Origin: Chitinophagales bacterium
Lineage (GTDB): Bacteria > Bacteroidota > Bacteroidia > Chitinophagales > Chitinophagaceae
NCBI GenBank assembly: GCA_020636505.1
Contig: JACJXR010000009.1
Coordinates: 39,362 to 103,361, forward strand
DNA: 64,000 nt
Reading direction: 5' to 3'
Shown here: one piece after another, positions 1 through 7,989 of the stretch
Layout of the letters: each line of letters opens with the position of its first letter
How positions within the stretch are numbered: position 1 is the first letter of the stretch
The notes under the pieces: generated by a model
Told to the model about the DNA's origin: nothing
The model's database searches: none
Seen by the model: only the letters and a program-made list of their open reading frames with translations
Position numbers and translations under genes: made by a program

Positions 1-1
1 T

Positions 2-124
2 GCTCTTGGTGTATTGGCCAGCCTTTGTTGGGATCGCGCACTTGGATTGCCTATCGAGCGTCCTAAGTCGCTTACCACCAAGCGTATCAAAGAGATGATC
101 GGTGAAACCGAGGTTGCCTCTTAA
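2..124 (+). CDS. C-terminal end of an unidentified protein (partial)
   Basis: An open frame enters from the left edge and stops with TAA at 122-124, giving the last 40 residues of a protein (start ALGVLASLCWDRAL, end GETEVAS). I do not recognise the family from this tail. A strong hairpin terminator follows, so it is probably transcribed separately from the deoxyhypusine-synthase-like gene after it. In some Bacteroidota genes for polyamine synthesis lie next to that family, but nothing in these 40 residues demonstrates such a role. Confidence 0.6.
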   Translation, partial: ALGVLASLCWDRALGLPIERPKSLTTKRIKEMIGETEVAS

Positions 125-153
125 GAACAAATACATAAATATTTATTATAATT

Positions 154-180
154 ACAGAGGCGCTCCAAAGGCGTCTCTGT
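154..180 (+). terminator. Rho-independent terminator of the upstream partial gene
   Basis: A 10-bp stem (154-163 with 171-180, one G-T wobble) closes a 7-base loop and is followed by TTATT. It lies 29 bases after the stop of the partial gene and 24 bases before the next start codon. Confidence 0.7.
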
Positions 181-204
181 TTATTCCATCATAATATTAT
201 TGCA

Positions 205-1179
205 ATGAGTAAAGGTCCTATTTCACAGTTCATACAACATCATTACCGCCACTTCAACGCGGCTGCCCTTGTGGATGCCGCCAAAGGGTACGAAACACAC
301 CTTATGGAAGATGGCAAGATGCTGGTATCCTTGGCAGGTGCAATGAGTACTGCCGAGCTGGGTATATCCTTGGCTGAGATGATTCGCCAAGACAAAGTGC
401 ATATCATCAGTTGTACAGGTGCCAACCTTGAGGAAGACATCATGAACCTTGTGGCACATACACACTACAAACGTGTACCCAACTATCGTGATTTGAGCCC
501 TAAAGAAGAGTGGGAACTGTTGGAGAATGGCTTCAACCGTGTTACAGATACTTGTATTCCTGAAGAAGAAGCTTTCCGTCGTATACAGAAGCACATCTAT
601 AAGATATGGAAAGACGCTGAGGAGAACGGTGAACGTTACTTCCCTCACGAGTATATGTACAAGCTGCTTTTGAGTGAGGTGATGAAGGAGAACTACGAGA
701 TAGATCCCAAACACAGTTGGATGATAGCCGCTGCTGAGAAGAACCTCCCAATTGTTGTTCCGGGTTGGGAAGACAGCACCATGGGTAACATCTTTGCTTC
801 TTACTGCATCAAAGGTGAGCTAAAGGCTAGCACCATGAAGAGTGGTATAGAGTATATGGTTTGGTTGTCAGACTGGTATAGGAACAACTCGGCAGGCAAG
901 GGTGTAGGCTTCTTCCAAATAGGTGGAGGTATAGCCGGTGACTTCCCGATATGTGTTGTCCCGATGATGTATCAAGACCTTGAATGGCATGATGTGCCGT
1001 TCTGGAGCTACTTCTGTCAAATAAGCGACAGCACAACTTCTTACGGTTCTTACAGTGGTGCAGTACCTAACGAGAAGATAACTTGGGGTAAGCTGGACAT
1101 CAATACACCTAAGTACATAGTGGAAAGTGATGCCACAATTGTGGCTCCATTGATATTCGGATACCTCTTGGGTTGGTAA
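205..1179 (+). CDS. deoxyhypusine synthase family protein
   Basis: The 324-residue product matches the NAD-dependent deoxyhypusine synthase fold family. The C-terminal part carries the signature NEKITWGKLD, and K296 aligns with the lysine that forms the enzyme-imine intermediate in eukaryotic deoxyhypusine synthase (human K329, SWGK). The eukaryotic and archaeal enzyme modifies eIF5A, which bacteria lack; bacterial relatives are thought to act on free polyamines, for example forming homospermidine. The substrate here cannot be read from the sequence. The ATG at 205 follows a terminator, and another hairpin follows the stop, so the gene looks monocistronic. Family call is firm; reaction is open. 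Confidence 0.85.
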   Translation: MSKGPISQFIQHHYRHFNAAALVDAAKGYETHLMEDGKMLVSLAGAMSTAELGISLAEMIRQDKVHIISCTGANLEEDIMNLVAHTHYKRVPNYRDLSPKEEWELLENGFNRVTDTCIPEEEAFRRIQKHIYKIWKDAEENGERYFPHEYMYKLLLSEVMKENYEIDPKHSWMIAAAEKNLPIVVPGWEDSTMGNIFASYCIKGELKASTMKSGIEYMVWLSDWYRNNSAGKGVGFFQIGGGIAGDFPICVVPMMYQDLEWHDVPFWSYFCQISDSTTSYGSYSGAVPNEKITWGKLDINTPKYIVESDATIVAPLIFGYLLGW

Positions 1180-1200
1180 TAGACTCAAAAGGTTGACATA

Positions 1201-1233
1201 ACAATAATGGCTGCCAGTGGCAGCCTTTATTGT
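1201..1233. terminator. bidirectional hairpin terminator
   Basis: A GC-rich 7-bp stem (1209-1215 with 1219-1225, loop AGT) is extended by a further 6 bp (1202-1207 with 1227-1232) after a T-T mismatch. A-rich and T-rich flanks allow it to end both the plus-strand gene before it and the minus-strand gene after it. Confidence 0.8.
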
Positions 1234-1255
1234 TTATAAATAAGATGTGATTGTA

Positions 1256-1762
1256 TTATTTGGTGCGCTTGGTACCTTGGAATTGAGTGTAGCTCAATTT
1301 GCCATCGGCAGTGGTTTCTTCTATCAATATTTCGATTCTATCATTACCGATGTAGTCCATGGTAACTGTTTTGCCGCTTGGTACATCCGTAACTTCAACT
1401 TCTGTACTGTTGTATACACGACCGATGTACTTCTCCAAAGTACCACGGCTGTATAAGAAGAACTGTATGTATATCTCTGGTTCTGCACCGTATGCATCTA
1501 CAATTGCTGAGTCAATAATAACTGGTTCTGTATTGATTTTTGTAATACCGTCATAAGTTCCTAGGAACTTAGTCCTCATGTATGTCTCACATTGAGACCC
1601 TTCGAAACCTTCTTCACAACGGCAAAAACCATCTACGCAAACGCCGTCGTGACGGCACATAAATGTTTTACAACTGTCATGTGTACAGGAACTGTATAGT
1701 ACTGTAAATGAGATGCTAATGAAGGCTATAGCAGTTATCAACGAGTATTTCCAAAGCTTCAT
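1256..1762 (-). CDS. lipoprotein with an EGF-like domain
   Basis: A 168-residue protein with an N-terminal hydrophobic segment (about residues 7-24) ending in YSSC, so C26 could be the lipidated cysteine, although the lipobox is not ideal. Six further cysteines (C31, C36, C42, C47, C49, C58) follow with the final C-x-C-x8-C spacing of an EGF module. The remaining 105 residues look like a small beta-rich domain that I do not recognise. It is probably anchored in the outer membrane or facing the periplasm. EGF modules are uncommon in bacteria but occur in some Bacteroidota lipoproteins. Function unknown. Confidence 0.75.
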   Translation of the reverse strand: MKLWKYSLITAIAFISISFTVLYSSCTHDSCKTFMCRHDGVCVDGFCRCEEGFEGSQCETYMRTKFLGTYDGITKINTEPVIIDSAIVDAYGAEPEIYIQFFLYSRGTLEKYIGRVYNSTEVEVTDVPSGKTVTMDYIGNDRIEILIEETTADGKLSYTQFQGTKRTK

Positions 1763-1823
1763 ATTCTACTGAAGTTATTATTTATGCCAAAATACAAAAA
1801 ATCCCGACTAAATAAAGTATCTG

Positions 1824-2867
1824 TTACTTTTTTTCGTTTGATAGTGAATTCCATCCTTGTGCCTTGAGGTTGTGTGTGTTACCTCCTTTGGTTTCCAGCT
1901 TTATTCCCTCTTCTGCTTCGGTGATATAACCTATCGGAGAGATGGACTCATTCAGTACCAATTTCTCATAGTCTTCTTGAGATACGGTGAACAGCAGCTC
2001 GTAGTCTTCGCCGCCGTTAAGGGCACACATTGTTGGGTCTATTTTGAACTCATAGGCCAACTCCCTTGCTTCATCGTGTATCGGTAGCTTCTTTTCATAT
2101 AATATACATCCCTTGTTGCTACTGTCGCAAAGATGCATGACATCTGAGCTTACACCATCGCTTACATCCATCATCGATGTAGGTGTGATACCTTGTTCCG
2201 CCAACCAAGTAACAATGTCTGTTCTGGCTTCGGGTTTCAATATACGACCGACACAATATGGGTACTTCTGCAAGTCGGGCTGTACGTCAGGGTGTTCCAG
2301 ATAAATTTGCTTCTCCCTTTCTAATAGCTGCAAACCGAGGTATGCTGCACCAAGGTCTCCTGTAACACATATGATATCGCCCTTTTGAGCTCCTGAACGT
2401 AGTACATATTTATCAGGTGTTACTTCGCCAATGGCTGTAACGCTTATGATGAATCCCTTTCCTGAACTGGTGGTATCTCCACCTATCAAGTCAACATTAT
2501 ACTTTTGACATGCGGCATATACACCTTCGTAAAACTCATCAAGTGCTTCAACGGAAAATCTGTTGGATACACCTATGCTCATAGTAATATGAGTAGGGGT
2601 GGAGTTCATGGCACATATGTCAGATAAATTTACCACAACGGATTTGTAGCCAAGATGTTTCAAAGGAGTGTACATCAAGTCAAAGTGTACATCCTCTATC
2701 AAAAGGTCTGTGGAAATTACAGACTGTCTACCGAATTGGTCTATTACGGCACCGTCGTCACCAACACTTTGTATGGTGCCTGCAATGCGTGTTTCGTTGT
2801 TTTGTGTCAAACGGTTTATCAAACCAAACTCACCCAGTTCTCCTATTTCAGTACGTTCTTCACTCAT
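1824..2867 (-). CDS. thiL: thiamine-monophosphate kinase
   Basis: The 347-residue product is a typical ThiL, which phosphorylates thiamine monophosphate to the cofactor thiamine diphosphate using ATP. Visible motifs are GDDGAVI (36-42), STDLLIEDVHF (52-62), NLSDICAMNSTP (80-91) and GGDTTSS (129-135), which build the Mg and nucleotide sites of the PurM/ThiL fold. Its ATG overlaps the stop of the upstream inositol-monophosphatase gene (TAATG), which suggests translational coupling. No other thiamine genes are in the window. Confidence 0.95.
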   Translation of the reverse strand: MSEERTEIGELGEFGLINRLTQNNETRIAGTIQSVGDDGAVIDQFGRQSVISTDLLIEDVHFDLMYTPLKHLGYKSVVVNLSDICAMNSTPTHITMSIGVSNRFSVEALDEFYEGVYAACQKYNVDLIGGDTTSSGKGFIISVTAIGEVTPDKYVLRSGAQKGDIICVTGDLGAAYLGLQLLEREKQIYLEHPDVQPDLQKYPYCVGRILKPEARTDIVTWLAEQGITPTSMMDVSDGVSSDVMHLCDSSNKGCILYEKKLPIHDEARELAYEFKIDPTMCALNGGEDYELLFTVSQEDYEKLVLNESISPIGYITEAEEGIKLETKGGNTHNLKAQGWNSLSNEKK

Positions 2868-3652
2868 TATATCTTACTTCTGATGATTTTAAGCATGTCG
2901 CTATGTATTAAGCCGTTTGTGGCCAGTGTTTCTTTGTCGTTCACGTTGTATGGATCTCCGTCGAAGTTGGTGATGATACCACCGGCTTCTTCCACTATGA
3001 GATAGCCTGCGGCTATGTCCCAAGGGTTGAGGTTGTACTCCCAAAAACCATCAAAGCGTCCACATGCCACCCAGCAAAGGTCAATGGCTGCAGAGCCTAA
3101 GCGTCTTACAGGCAGGCCTTCCATAATAAAGCGTTCAAACACTTTTATCGGATGCTCATAGGTCTTGGGCCATTTGTATGGGAAGCCGGTTACCAAACAA
3201 GCCTTTTTGAAATCGTCTTTTTCTGATACAGATATCACTTGTCCGTTGAGGGTGGCGCCTTTGTCTTTTTCTGCAAAGAACAATTCGTTCATCAAGGGGT
3301 TGTACACAACACCCATCATCATTTGGTCTTTGTACTTAAGACCGATGCTGACACAACATATGGGTATACCATGTGCGAAGTTCACCGTTCCGTCAATAGG
3401 GTCGATGATCCACTGATAGTCGGAGTCTGTTATCATTTCTCCGGCTTCTTCACTGATGATGGTATGGTCTGGGTAGGTTTCTCTGATGATGTCAATAATC
3501 CTTTTTTCGGAGTGGTTGTCCACTTCTGTCACAAGGTTGTTGACACTACCCTTATTGTTGATCTTGAAAGTTCCTTGAAAATAATATTGAATGATTCGGC
3601 CGGCTTCTTTGGCGGCCTTCAGCATTACTTCCTTTTCTTCGCTCATTTCCAT
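2867..3652 (-). CDS. inositol monophosphatase family protein
   Basis: A 261-residue Mg-dependent phosphatase of the IMPase/SuhB family. The metal-binding motifs are all present: SEEAG (67-71), WIIDPIDGTVNF (81-92) and WDIAAG (211-216). It would hydrolyse inositol-1-phosphate or a related sugar phosphate. It sits between the TolC-type gene (8-base gap) and thiL (TAATG overlap), so the three are probably co-transcribed. Translation may begin at ATG 3652 or at the second Met (3646). Confidence 0.92.
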   Translation of the reverse strand: MEMSEEKEVMLKAAKEAGRIIQYYFQGTFKINNKGSVNNLVTEVDNHSEKRIIDIIRETYPDHTIISEEAGEMITDSDYQWIIDPIDGTVNFAHGIPICCVSIGLKYKDQMMMGVVYNPLMNELFFAEKDKGATLNGQVISVSEKDDFKKACLVTGFPYKWPKTYEHPIKVFERFIMEGLPVRRLGSAAIDLCWVACGRFDGFWEYNLNPWDIAAGYLIVEEAGGIITNFDGDPYNVNDKETLATNGLIHSDMLKIIRSKI

Positions 3653-3660
3653 ATAGAGAG

Positions 3661-5118
3661 CTATAATTTTATTTCGTTACCAAGGTAATAATCTATCACC
3701 TTAAGTTTAAATACAAGGTCGTATTTGGCACTTGCCAGATTGCCCGATGCTTTGGCGTAGTTGTTCTGTGTCACCAAATATTCGATGGTATTGGTCAGCC
3801 CTAACTCGTTGCGCTTCTGTGCAAAGTCGTATGCTCGTTTGGCTGCATCTGCCGAACGTTTGGCCGCATAGTATTTCTGTACGGCGTTCTTAGCATCGTT
3901 GTGCGCTTTGTACACATCTTGTCTCAACTTCAACTCGGATTGTCTGAGATTCAGTTGCTGACTCATCATGTTTATCTTGGCTTGCTTCAAAGCCGTTTGG
4001 CTCTGCCAACCATTGAACAGAGGTATGTTCACTCCGATGGATACGGTTTGCCTGAAGTTGTTGTCAAGTTGCTTTCCCAATGGGATGGTTGATGTGGTGT
4101 ATTGAGGTTGCAATTGATAAATGTCGTATCGGTTCTTTGATGTGGAATCGTAAGCATAAGAACCGAATATCCGACTTTCGGTATAGCCACCTGTAAGGTT
4201 ATAATCTTTGAATGTGGTGGAGTAGTTGGTACCTGCTTGTGCATTGAGTGCCACAACCGGAAGTAATGCTCCTTTTGCGGCCCAATAGCCTTTCTTGGCG
4301 GCTATCAACCTCAACTCGTTACTGCGAACAGTACCTAAGTTCTTTTCGGCTGCCAAGTAAACTGTTTCAGGATCTACCAATATGGTTTCTATCTCTTTCT
4401 CAATATCGAATGTTGGAACCTCGGGTTCAAACGGCGTTTCGAAATCCAGATTAAGTATCGCTTTGATGTCAAGTACTGCTGCATTGTATTCCGTCAATGC
4501 ACTTATTAAGTTGGCACTGTCTGATGCCAACTGCGCTTCCAATTGTGCAACATTCAGTTCAGGTAGTCTGCCTGCTTCCACAAACTGTGTTGTTTGTTCC
4601 AATTGTGCTTTGGATAAGGCAGCTTGTTGCTCATTTATCTTTATCTGTTCTTTTGCCAACAATAAACGTAGGTACCCCGTGGCGACATTCAACGATACAT
4701 CGTTCATTATCTGCTCAAGGTCCACCTCTGCGGCTCTCAGGTTGTATTTGTTTTGTGATATCCTGTTCCTGCGTTGGAACCATCCGAACACCAATACATC
4801 GGCGCTACCACCGATACTCATGAAATCGTAACTTGTATTGTCTACGAATTGGTTGGTGGTGGGGTCTACCGAACGTCCGAAACTTCTACCGTAGTTGGTG
4901 TTGGCATTCACATTTGGGAGTTGGGACAGGCGGCTTTGTGTCAGTGTGAGTTTTGCCAACCTTTTGTTCAGTTCATTTTGTTGGATGGTGATGTTATGCT
5001 CAAGGGCATACCTTACCGAACGCTTAAGACTCCAACTGTCGTCTTGCGCATATGAGTGATAGTTAAAGCTTGTGGCCAAAAGCAGTATAAGTATCAGAGC
5101 TTTAGAGACATGCTTCAT
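3661..5118 (-). CDS. TolC family outer-membrane efflux protein
   Basis: A 485-residue protein with a signal peptide of about 25 residues ending HSYAQ. Two related halves rich in Ala, Gln, Leu and Asn, with long helical stretches (for example residues 115-240 and 400-475), follow the internal duplication of TolC. These proteins form trimeric outer-membrane channels for tripartite pumps or type I secretion. The inner-membrane pump and adaptor are not next to it, so the partner is unknown. It heads the minus-strand run that continues into the phosphatase gene and thiL. Confidence 0.9.
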   Translation of the reverse strand: MKHVSKALILILLLATSFNYHSYAQDDSWSLKRSVRYALEHNITIQQNELNKRLAKLTLTQSRLSQLPNVNANTNYGRSFGRSVDPTTNQFVDNTSYDFMSIGGSADVLVFGWFQRRNRISQNKYNLRAAEVDLEQIMNDVSLNVATGYLRLLLAKEQIKINEQQAALSKAQLEQTTQFVEAGRLPELNVAQLEAQLASDSANLISALTEYNAAVLDIKAILNLDFETPFEPEVPTFDIEKEIETILVDPETVYLAAEKNLGTVRSNELRLIAAKKGYWAAKGALLPVVALNAQAGTNYSTTFKDYNLTGGYTESRIFGSYAYDSTSKNRYDIYQLQPQYTTSTIPLGKQLDNNFRQTVSIGVNIPLFNGWQSQTALKQAKINMMSQQLNLRQSELKLRQDVYKAHNDAKNAVQKYYAAKRSADAAKRAYDFAQKRNELGLTNTIEYLVTQNNYAKASGNLASAKYDLVFKLKVIDYYLGNEIKL

Positions 5119-5179
5119 TCTGTAAAAATAGCTTAAAAATACTTGGTGGTGGATGGATGGTAAGTTAATAAATATGTGG

Positions 5180-5671
5180 CTAATCGCCTTTGGGTGTTTT
5201 TATAGGAGGTTCTTCTTCTTCGTGTCCTGATTTCTCTTCATCGCCAAGTTCGGCACAGTCGCTTTCTTGTTCTATCACTATTTGTGTGGGATTGTTGCTT
5301 TTGGTCAGGGCGTCCATGTATTCCATATAGCCGCCGTATTGTGCCATCAATTGGTATCCTGTACGTGACAACTCCAACTTACCGGCCATCCCAAATCCTG
5401 CAACTGGGTTTACAAGTCCTGAGTTCAACAATACTTCCCAAATACGTTCTGATTCGACATAGGGTAGTTTCAGGTTGGCTGCTTTGAAAATGTCGTCCTC
5501 CATATGCAGCACGTCTATGTGAGAATTATAATAGAGGGTTTTAAGAACAAGGTCTATTATCTGCTTGTCTATCTCGTTGCGGTCTATGGCTACGGATTTG
5601 ATCTTTGCTTTCTTGAGCTTGTTGGCTCTGTTGTGATGTCTGGACAAGCGTGTGATCCTAGCTTCTTTCAT
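5180..5671 (-). CDS. conserved hypothetical protein
   Basis: A 163-residue soluble protein with a very basic N-terminus (residues 1-30, rich in Arg, Lys and His), a central part resembling a small winged-helix-like alpha/beta domain (about 30-115), and an acidic tail (135-160, many Glu). No signal peptide or membrane segment is seen. A good minus-7 box lies 8 bases upstream of the start, so the gene probably has its own promoter. I do not recognise a function. Confidence 0.7.
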   Translation of the reverse strand: MKEARITRLSRHHNRANKLKKAKIKSVAIDRNEIDKQIIDLVLKTLYYNSHIDVLHMEDDIFKAANLKLPYVESERIWEVLLNSGLVNPVAGFGMAGKLELSRTGYQLMAQYGGYMEYMDALTKSNNPTQIVIEQESDCAELGDEEKSGHEEEEPPIKTPKGD

Positions 5672-5678
5672 ATATGTA

Positions 5679-5686
5679 CAAAGATA
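5679..5686 (-). promoter_or_regulatory. minus-7 promoter box (TATCTTTG)
   Basis: On the minus strand this reads TATCTTTG, an exact match to the Bacteroidota minus-7 consensus TAnnTTTG. It ends 7 bases before the ATG at 5671, so the transcript would have almost no leader. No clear minus-33 TTG was found. Confidence 0.45.
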
Positions 5687-5702
5687 AGCCTATATAAATG
5701 AG

Positions 5703-5744
5703 AAGCATTATTGCATACATACTTTAACGTATACAATAATGCTT
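5703..5744. repeat. long inverted repeat between phoH and the next gene
   Basis: Perfect 11-bp arms (5703-5713 and 5734-5744), with a second 4-bp stem inside (5715-5718 with 5729-5732), form a large AT-rich hairpin 28 bases beyond the phoH stop. It may end phoH transcription, but the T-run after it is poor on both strands. Confidence 0.6.
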
Positions 5745-5771
5745 ATGTGAAAAGACCTTATGGCAGTCTTC

Positions 5772-6785
5772 TTAATCTTTCTTTTCTTTCAGCCTGCGGT
5801 ATGCTTCGCGGTTTTCGTTTTCGAGTTGCTCTTCTTGCTCCTGGTCTTTGTCGTACGCACGAATGATCTGCTTCACAAGCCTGTGCCTTACAACGTCCGC
5901 TTCGTCAAGCTGAATGTAAGCGATACCCTGTATATTCCTTAATATCTTGGTGGCCTTTATAAGACCCGATTTCTGATTTTTAGGAAGGTCTATCTGGGTA
6001 AGGTCACCTGTGATAATAGCTTTTGCCGATGCACCGATACGTGTCAAAAACATCTTAAGCTGAAGGTCTGTTGCGTTTTGTGCCTCATCGAGTATGATGA
6101 AAGCGTTGTCCAACGTCCTACCACGCATATAGGCAAGTGGCGCTATCTCGATGATTCGGTTGGCCATATAATAGTTCAGCTTGTCTGACGGTATCATATC
6201 GTCCAACGCATCGTACAGCGGCCTCAAGTATGGGTCGATCTTCTCCTTCAAGTCACCTGGTAAGAAGCCAAGGCTTTCACCTGCTTCCACAGCGGGCCTT
6301 GTAAGGATTATCTTTCGTACTGCTTTGTTCTTCAAAGCACGTACTGCAAGTGCCACAGCAGTATATGTTTTACCTGTACCGGCAGGGCCTACTGCAAAGA
6401 TGACGTCGTTCTTTTCAGAAGCATTGGCCATCATCTTTTGGTTTTGTGTTTTGGCGCGTATCACCTTACCGTTCGGGCCGAACACGATGATATCGTTGCT
6501 TCCTTCGTCTTTGAGGAAGTCGCTGTTTTCATCTTCGTCGCCCAATATTTCGGCAAAGTAATTTTCAGACAGGTGACCGTTGCGCTCCAAGTACTTTATC
6601 ACCTGACTTATTCTCAGTTGTGCGTTGGCCACCTCTTCGGGTTGGCCCGCCAACTTGATCTGTGTTCCTCTCGAGAGTATTTTGAGTAGTGGGAATTTCC
6701 TTTTTAAAATGTCAAACTTGCTGTTGTTTACTCCGAAGAACTCAATGGGATTAACCGTTTCAAGACTTATTATTGCTTCTGTCAA
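5772..6785 (-). CDS. PhoH family ATPase
   Basis: A 337-residue PhoH-like protein. The N-terminal 90 residues resemble the KH-like region of PhoH-like proteins, and the ATPase domain carries Walker A GPAGTGKT (133-140) and Walker B IILDEAQN (230-237). PhoH-like proteins are predicted RNA-associated ATPases, and in several bacteria the gene is near ybeY. No ybeY is seen in this window. The start is TTG; there is no nearby in-frame ATG before the conserved region. Confidence 0.93.
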   Translation of the reverse strand: MTEAIISLETVNPIEFFGVNNSKFDILKRKFPLLKILSRGTQIKLAGQPEEVANAQLRISQVIKYLERNGHLSENYFAEILGDEDENSDFLKDEGSNDIIVFGPNGKVIRAKTQNQKMMANASEKNDVIFAVGPAGTGKTYTAVALAVRALKNKAVRKIILTRPAVEAGESLGFLPGDLKEKIDPYLRPLYDALDDMIPSDKLNYYMANRIIEIAPLAYMRGRTLDNAFIILDEAQNATDLQLKMFLTRIGASAKAIITGDLTQIDLPKNQKSGLIKATKILRNIQGIAYIQLDEADVVRHRLVKQIIRAYDKDQEQEEQLENENREAYRRLKEKKD

Positions 6786-6861
6786 TGTGCCTCTATTTTT
6801 GATGTAGTGAATTAATAACCAATATACTGAACAGTGTGCGCAAGTAATGTTAACAAATAAT

Positions 6862-6881
6862 AAACCCTCATATCGGGGTTT
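6862..6881. other. small inverted repeat in the phoH / SDR divergent gap
   Basis: AAACCC (6862-6867) pairs with GGGTTT (6876-6881) around an 8-base loop in the 266-base gap between two divergent genes. There is no T-run on the plus strand; it could be an operator or a leader hairpin of phoH. The rest of the gap is AT-rich with no other structure I can support. Confidence 0.3.
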
Positions 6882-7026
6882 GGGTCAAGTGTTTCCGTTT
6901 GTTATGAAGTTAATGATATATAACGGCGATGTCCAGTATTATAGTTTTCATTTTACTAACTATTGTGCATATCTTTTTTATTCATGAAAATGCACCTTGA
7001 TAATCAACATTGCATATATGAAATAT

Positions 7027-7034
7027 TATTTTTG
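7027..7034 (+). promoter_or_regulatory. minus-7 promoter box (TATTTTTG)
   Basis: An exact TAnnTTTG match 17 bases before the ATG of the SDR gene. TTG triplets upstream are at spacings of 14 and 27, so the minus-33 element is not convincing. Confidence 0.4.
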
Positions 7035-7051
7035 CCCGTAGAAAAGAAAGC

Positions 7052-7879
7052 ATGTACATATTAAAAGATAAAGTAGTTGCCATTACAGGAGCCTCATCGG
7101 GTATCGGAAAAGCATTGGCGTATGCAGCATTGTCTCGCGGAGCAAAGGTTGCTGTATGTGCCAGAAATATTGCGAAACTCGAGGAGACATTCGCCTCGGT
7201 TGATAAAGACCGTATACTGATGGTACAAGTGGATGTGAGCAAAGAGGAAGACTGTAAAAGGTTTGTGGATGATACGGTGCAGAAATGGGGTGGTGTAGAT
7301 GTGTTGTTGAACAATGCAGGAATAAGTATGCGTGCATTGTTTGAAGAGGTGGAACTGTCTGTGATAAAAGAGCTAATGGACATCAACTTCTGGGGGTCTG
7401 TATACTGCACCAAATACGCATTGAAGCATATATTGAAAGCAAAAGGTGTGATATTGGGTGTATCCTCGATAGCCGGGTACAGAGGGTTACCCGGTAGAAT
7501 GGCATATTCCTCTTCCAAGTTTGCGCTACAAGGCTTTTTGGAGTCGTTGCGTACAGAGTTGTTGAATACAGGTGTACATGTGATGTGGGTATGCCCGGGC
7601 TTTACAGAATCGAACATACGAAAAGTGGCACGCTCTTCGGATGGCAGCCCGCAGCAAGAGTCGCCTTTGAAGGAGCAGAAACTTATGTCTGCCGACGAAG
7701 TTGCCGAAAGAACGATAGTTGGTATAGAAAAGCGTAAGCGCACTTTGGTGATGACCTTTCAGGGTAAACTGACTGTATTTGTAAACAAGCTCTTTCCGGG
7801 CTTTGCTGATAAGCAGGTTTACAAGCATTTTTTACATGAACCTGACTCTCCTTTGCGCAAATATGAAACCAACGATTAA
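7052..7879 (+). CDS. SDR family NAD(P)-dependent oxidoreductase
   Basis: A 275-residue classical short-chain dehydrogenase. Nucleotide-binding motif TGASSGIG is at 12-19, NNAG at 87-90, and the catalytic Ser-Tyr-Lys set at S139, Y152 and K156 (YSSSK). The extended C-terminal region (about 200-275) resembles the DhrB/retinol-dehydrogenase-like group of bacterial SDRs. The substrate cannot be told. It stands alone, before the tandem secreted genes and after a divergent gap. Confidence 0.9.
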   Translation: MYILKDKVVAITGASSGIGKALAYAALSRGAKVAVCARNIAKLEETFASVDKDRILMVQVDVSKEEDCKRFVDDTVQKWGGVDVLLNNAGISMRALFEEVELSVIKELMDINFWGSVYCTKYALKHILKAKGVILGVSSIAGYRGLPGRMAYSSSKFALQGFLESLRTELLNTGVHVMWVCPGFTESNIRKVARSSDGSPQQESPLKEQKLMSADEVAERTIVGIEKRKRTLVMTFQGKLTVFVNKLFPGFADKQVYKHFLHEPDSPLRKYETND

Positions 7880-7989
7880 TAATATTTGCACGTCTTATTA
7901 TCATGTAGGGTAACCTATGTTACAATGTGTATTATTAAGATTCGTTTAATTTGTATTTGCGTACTTTTATTAAGCAAAACATGTTCAGT

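Noticed and set aside
7910..7923. GTAAC-CTAT-GTTAC inverted repeat before the tandem VCBS genes
   Set aside because: Five-base arms with a 4-base loop are too short to stand out from chance without conservation data.
7951..7989. TTG and ATG starts upstream of 7990 in the first VCBS gene
   Set aside because: The signal peptide aligns without gaps with the tandem paralogue only when translation starts at 7990.
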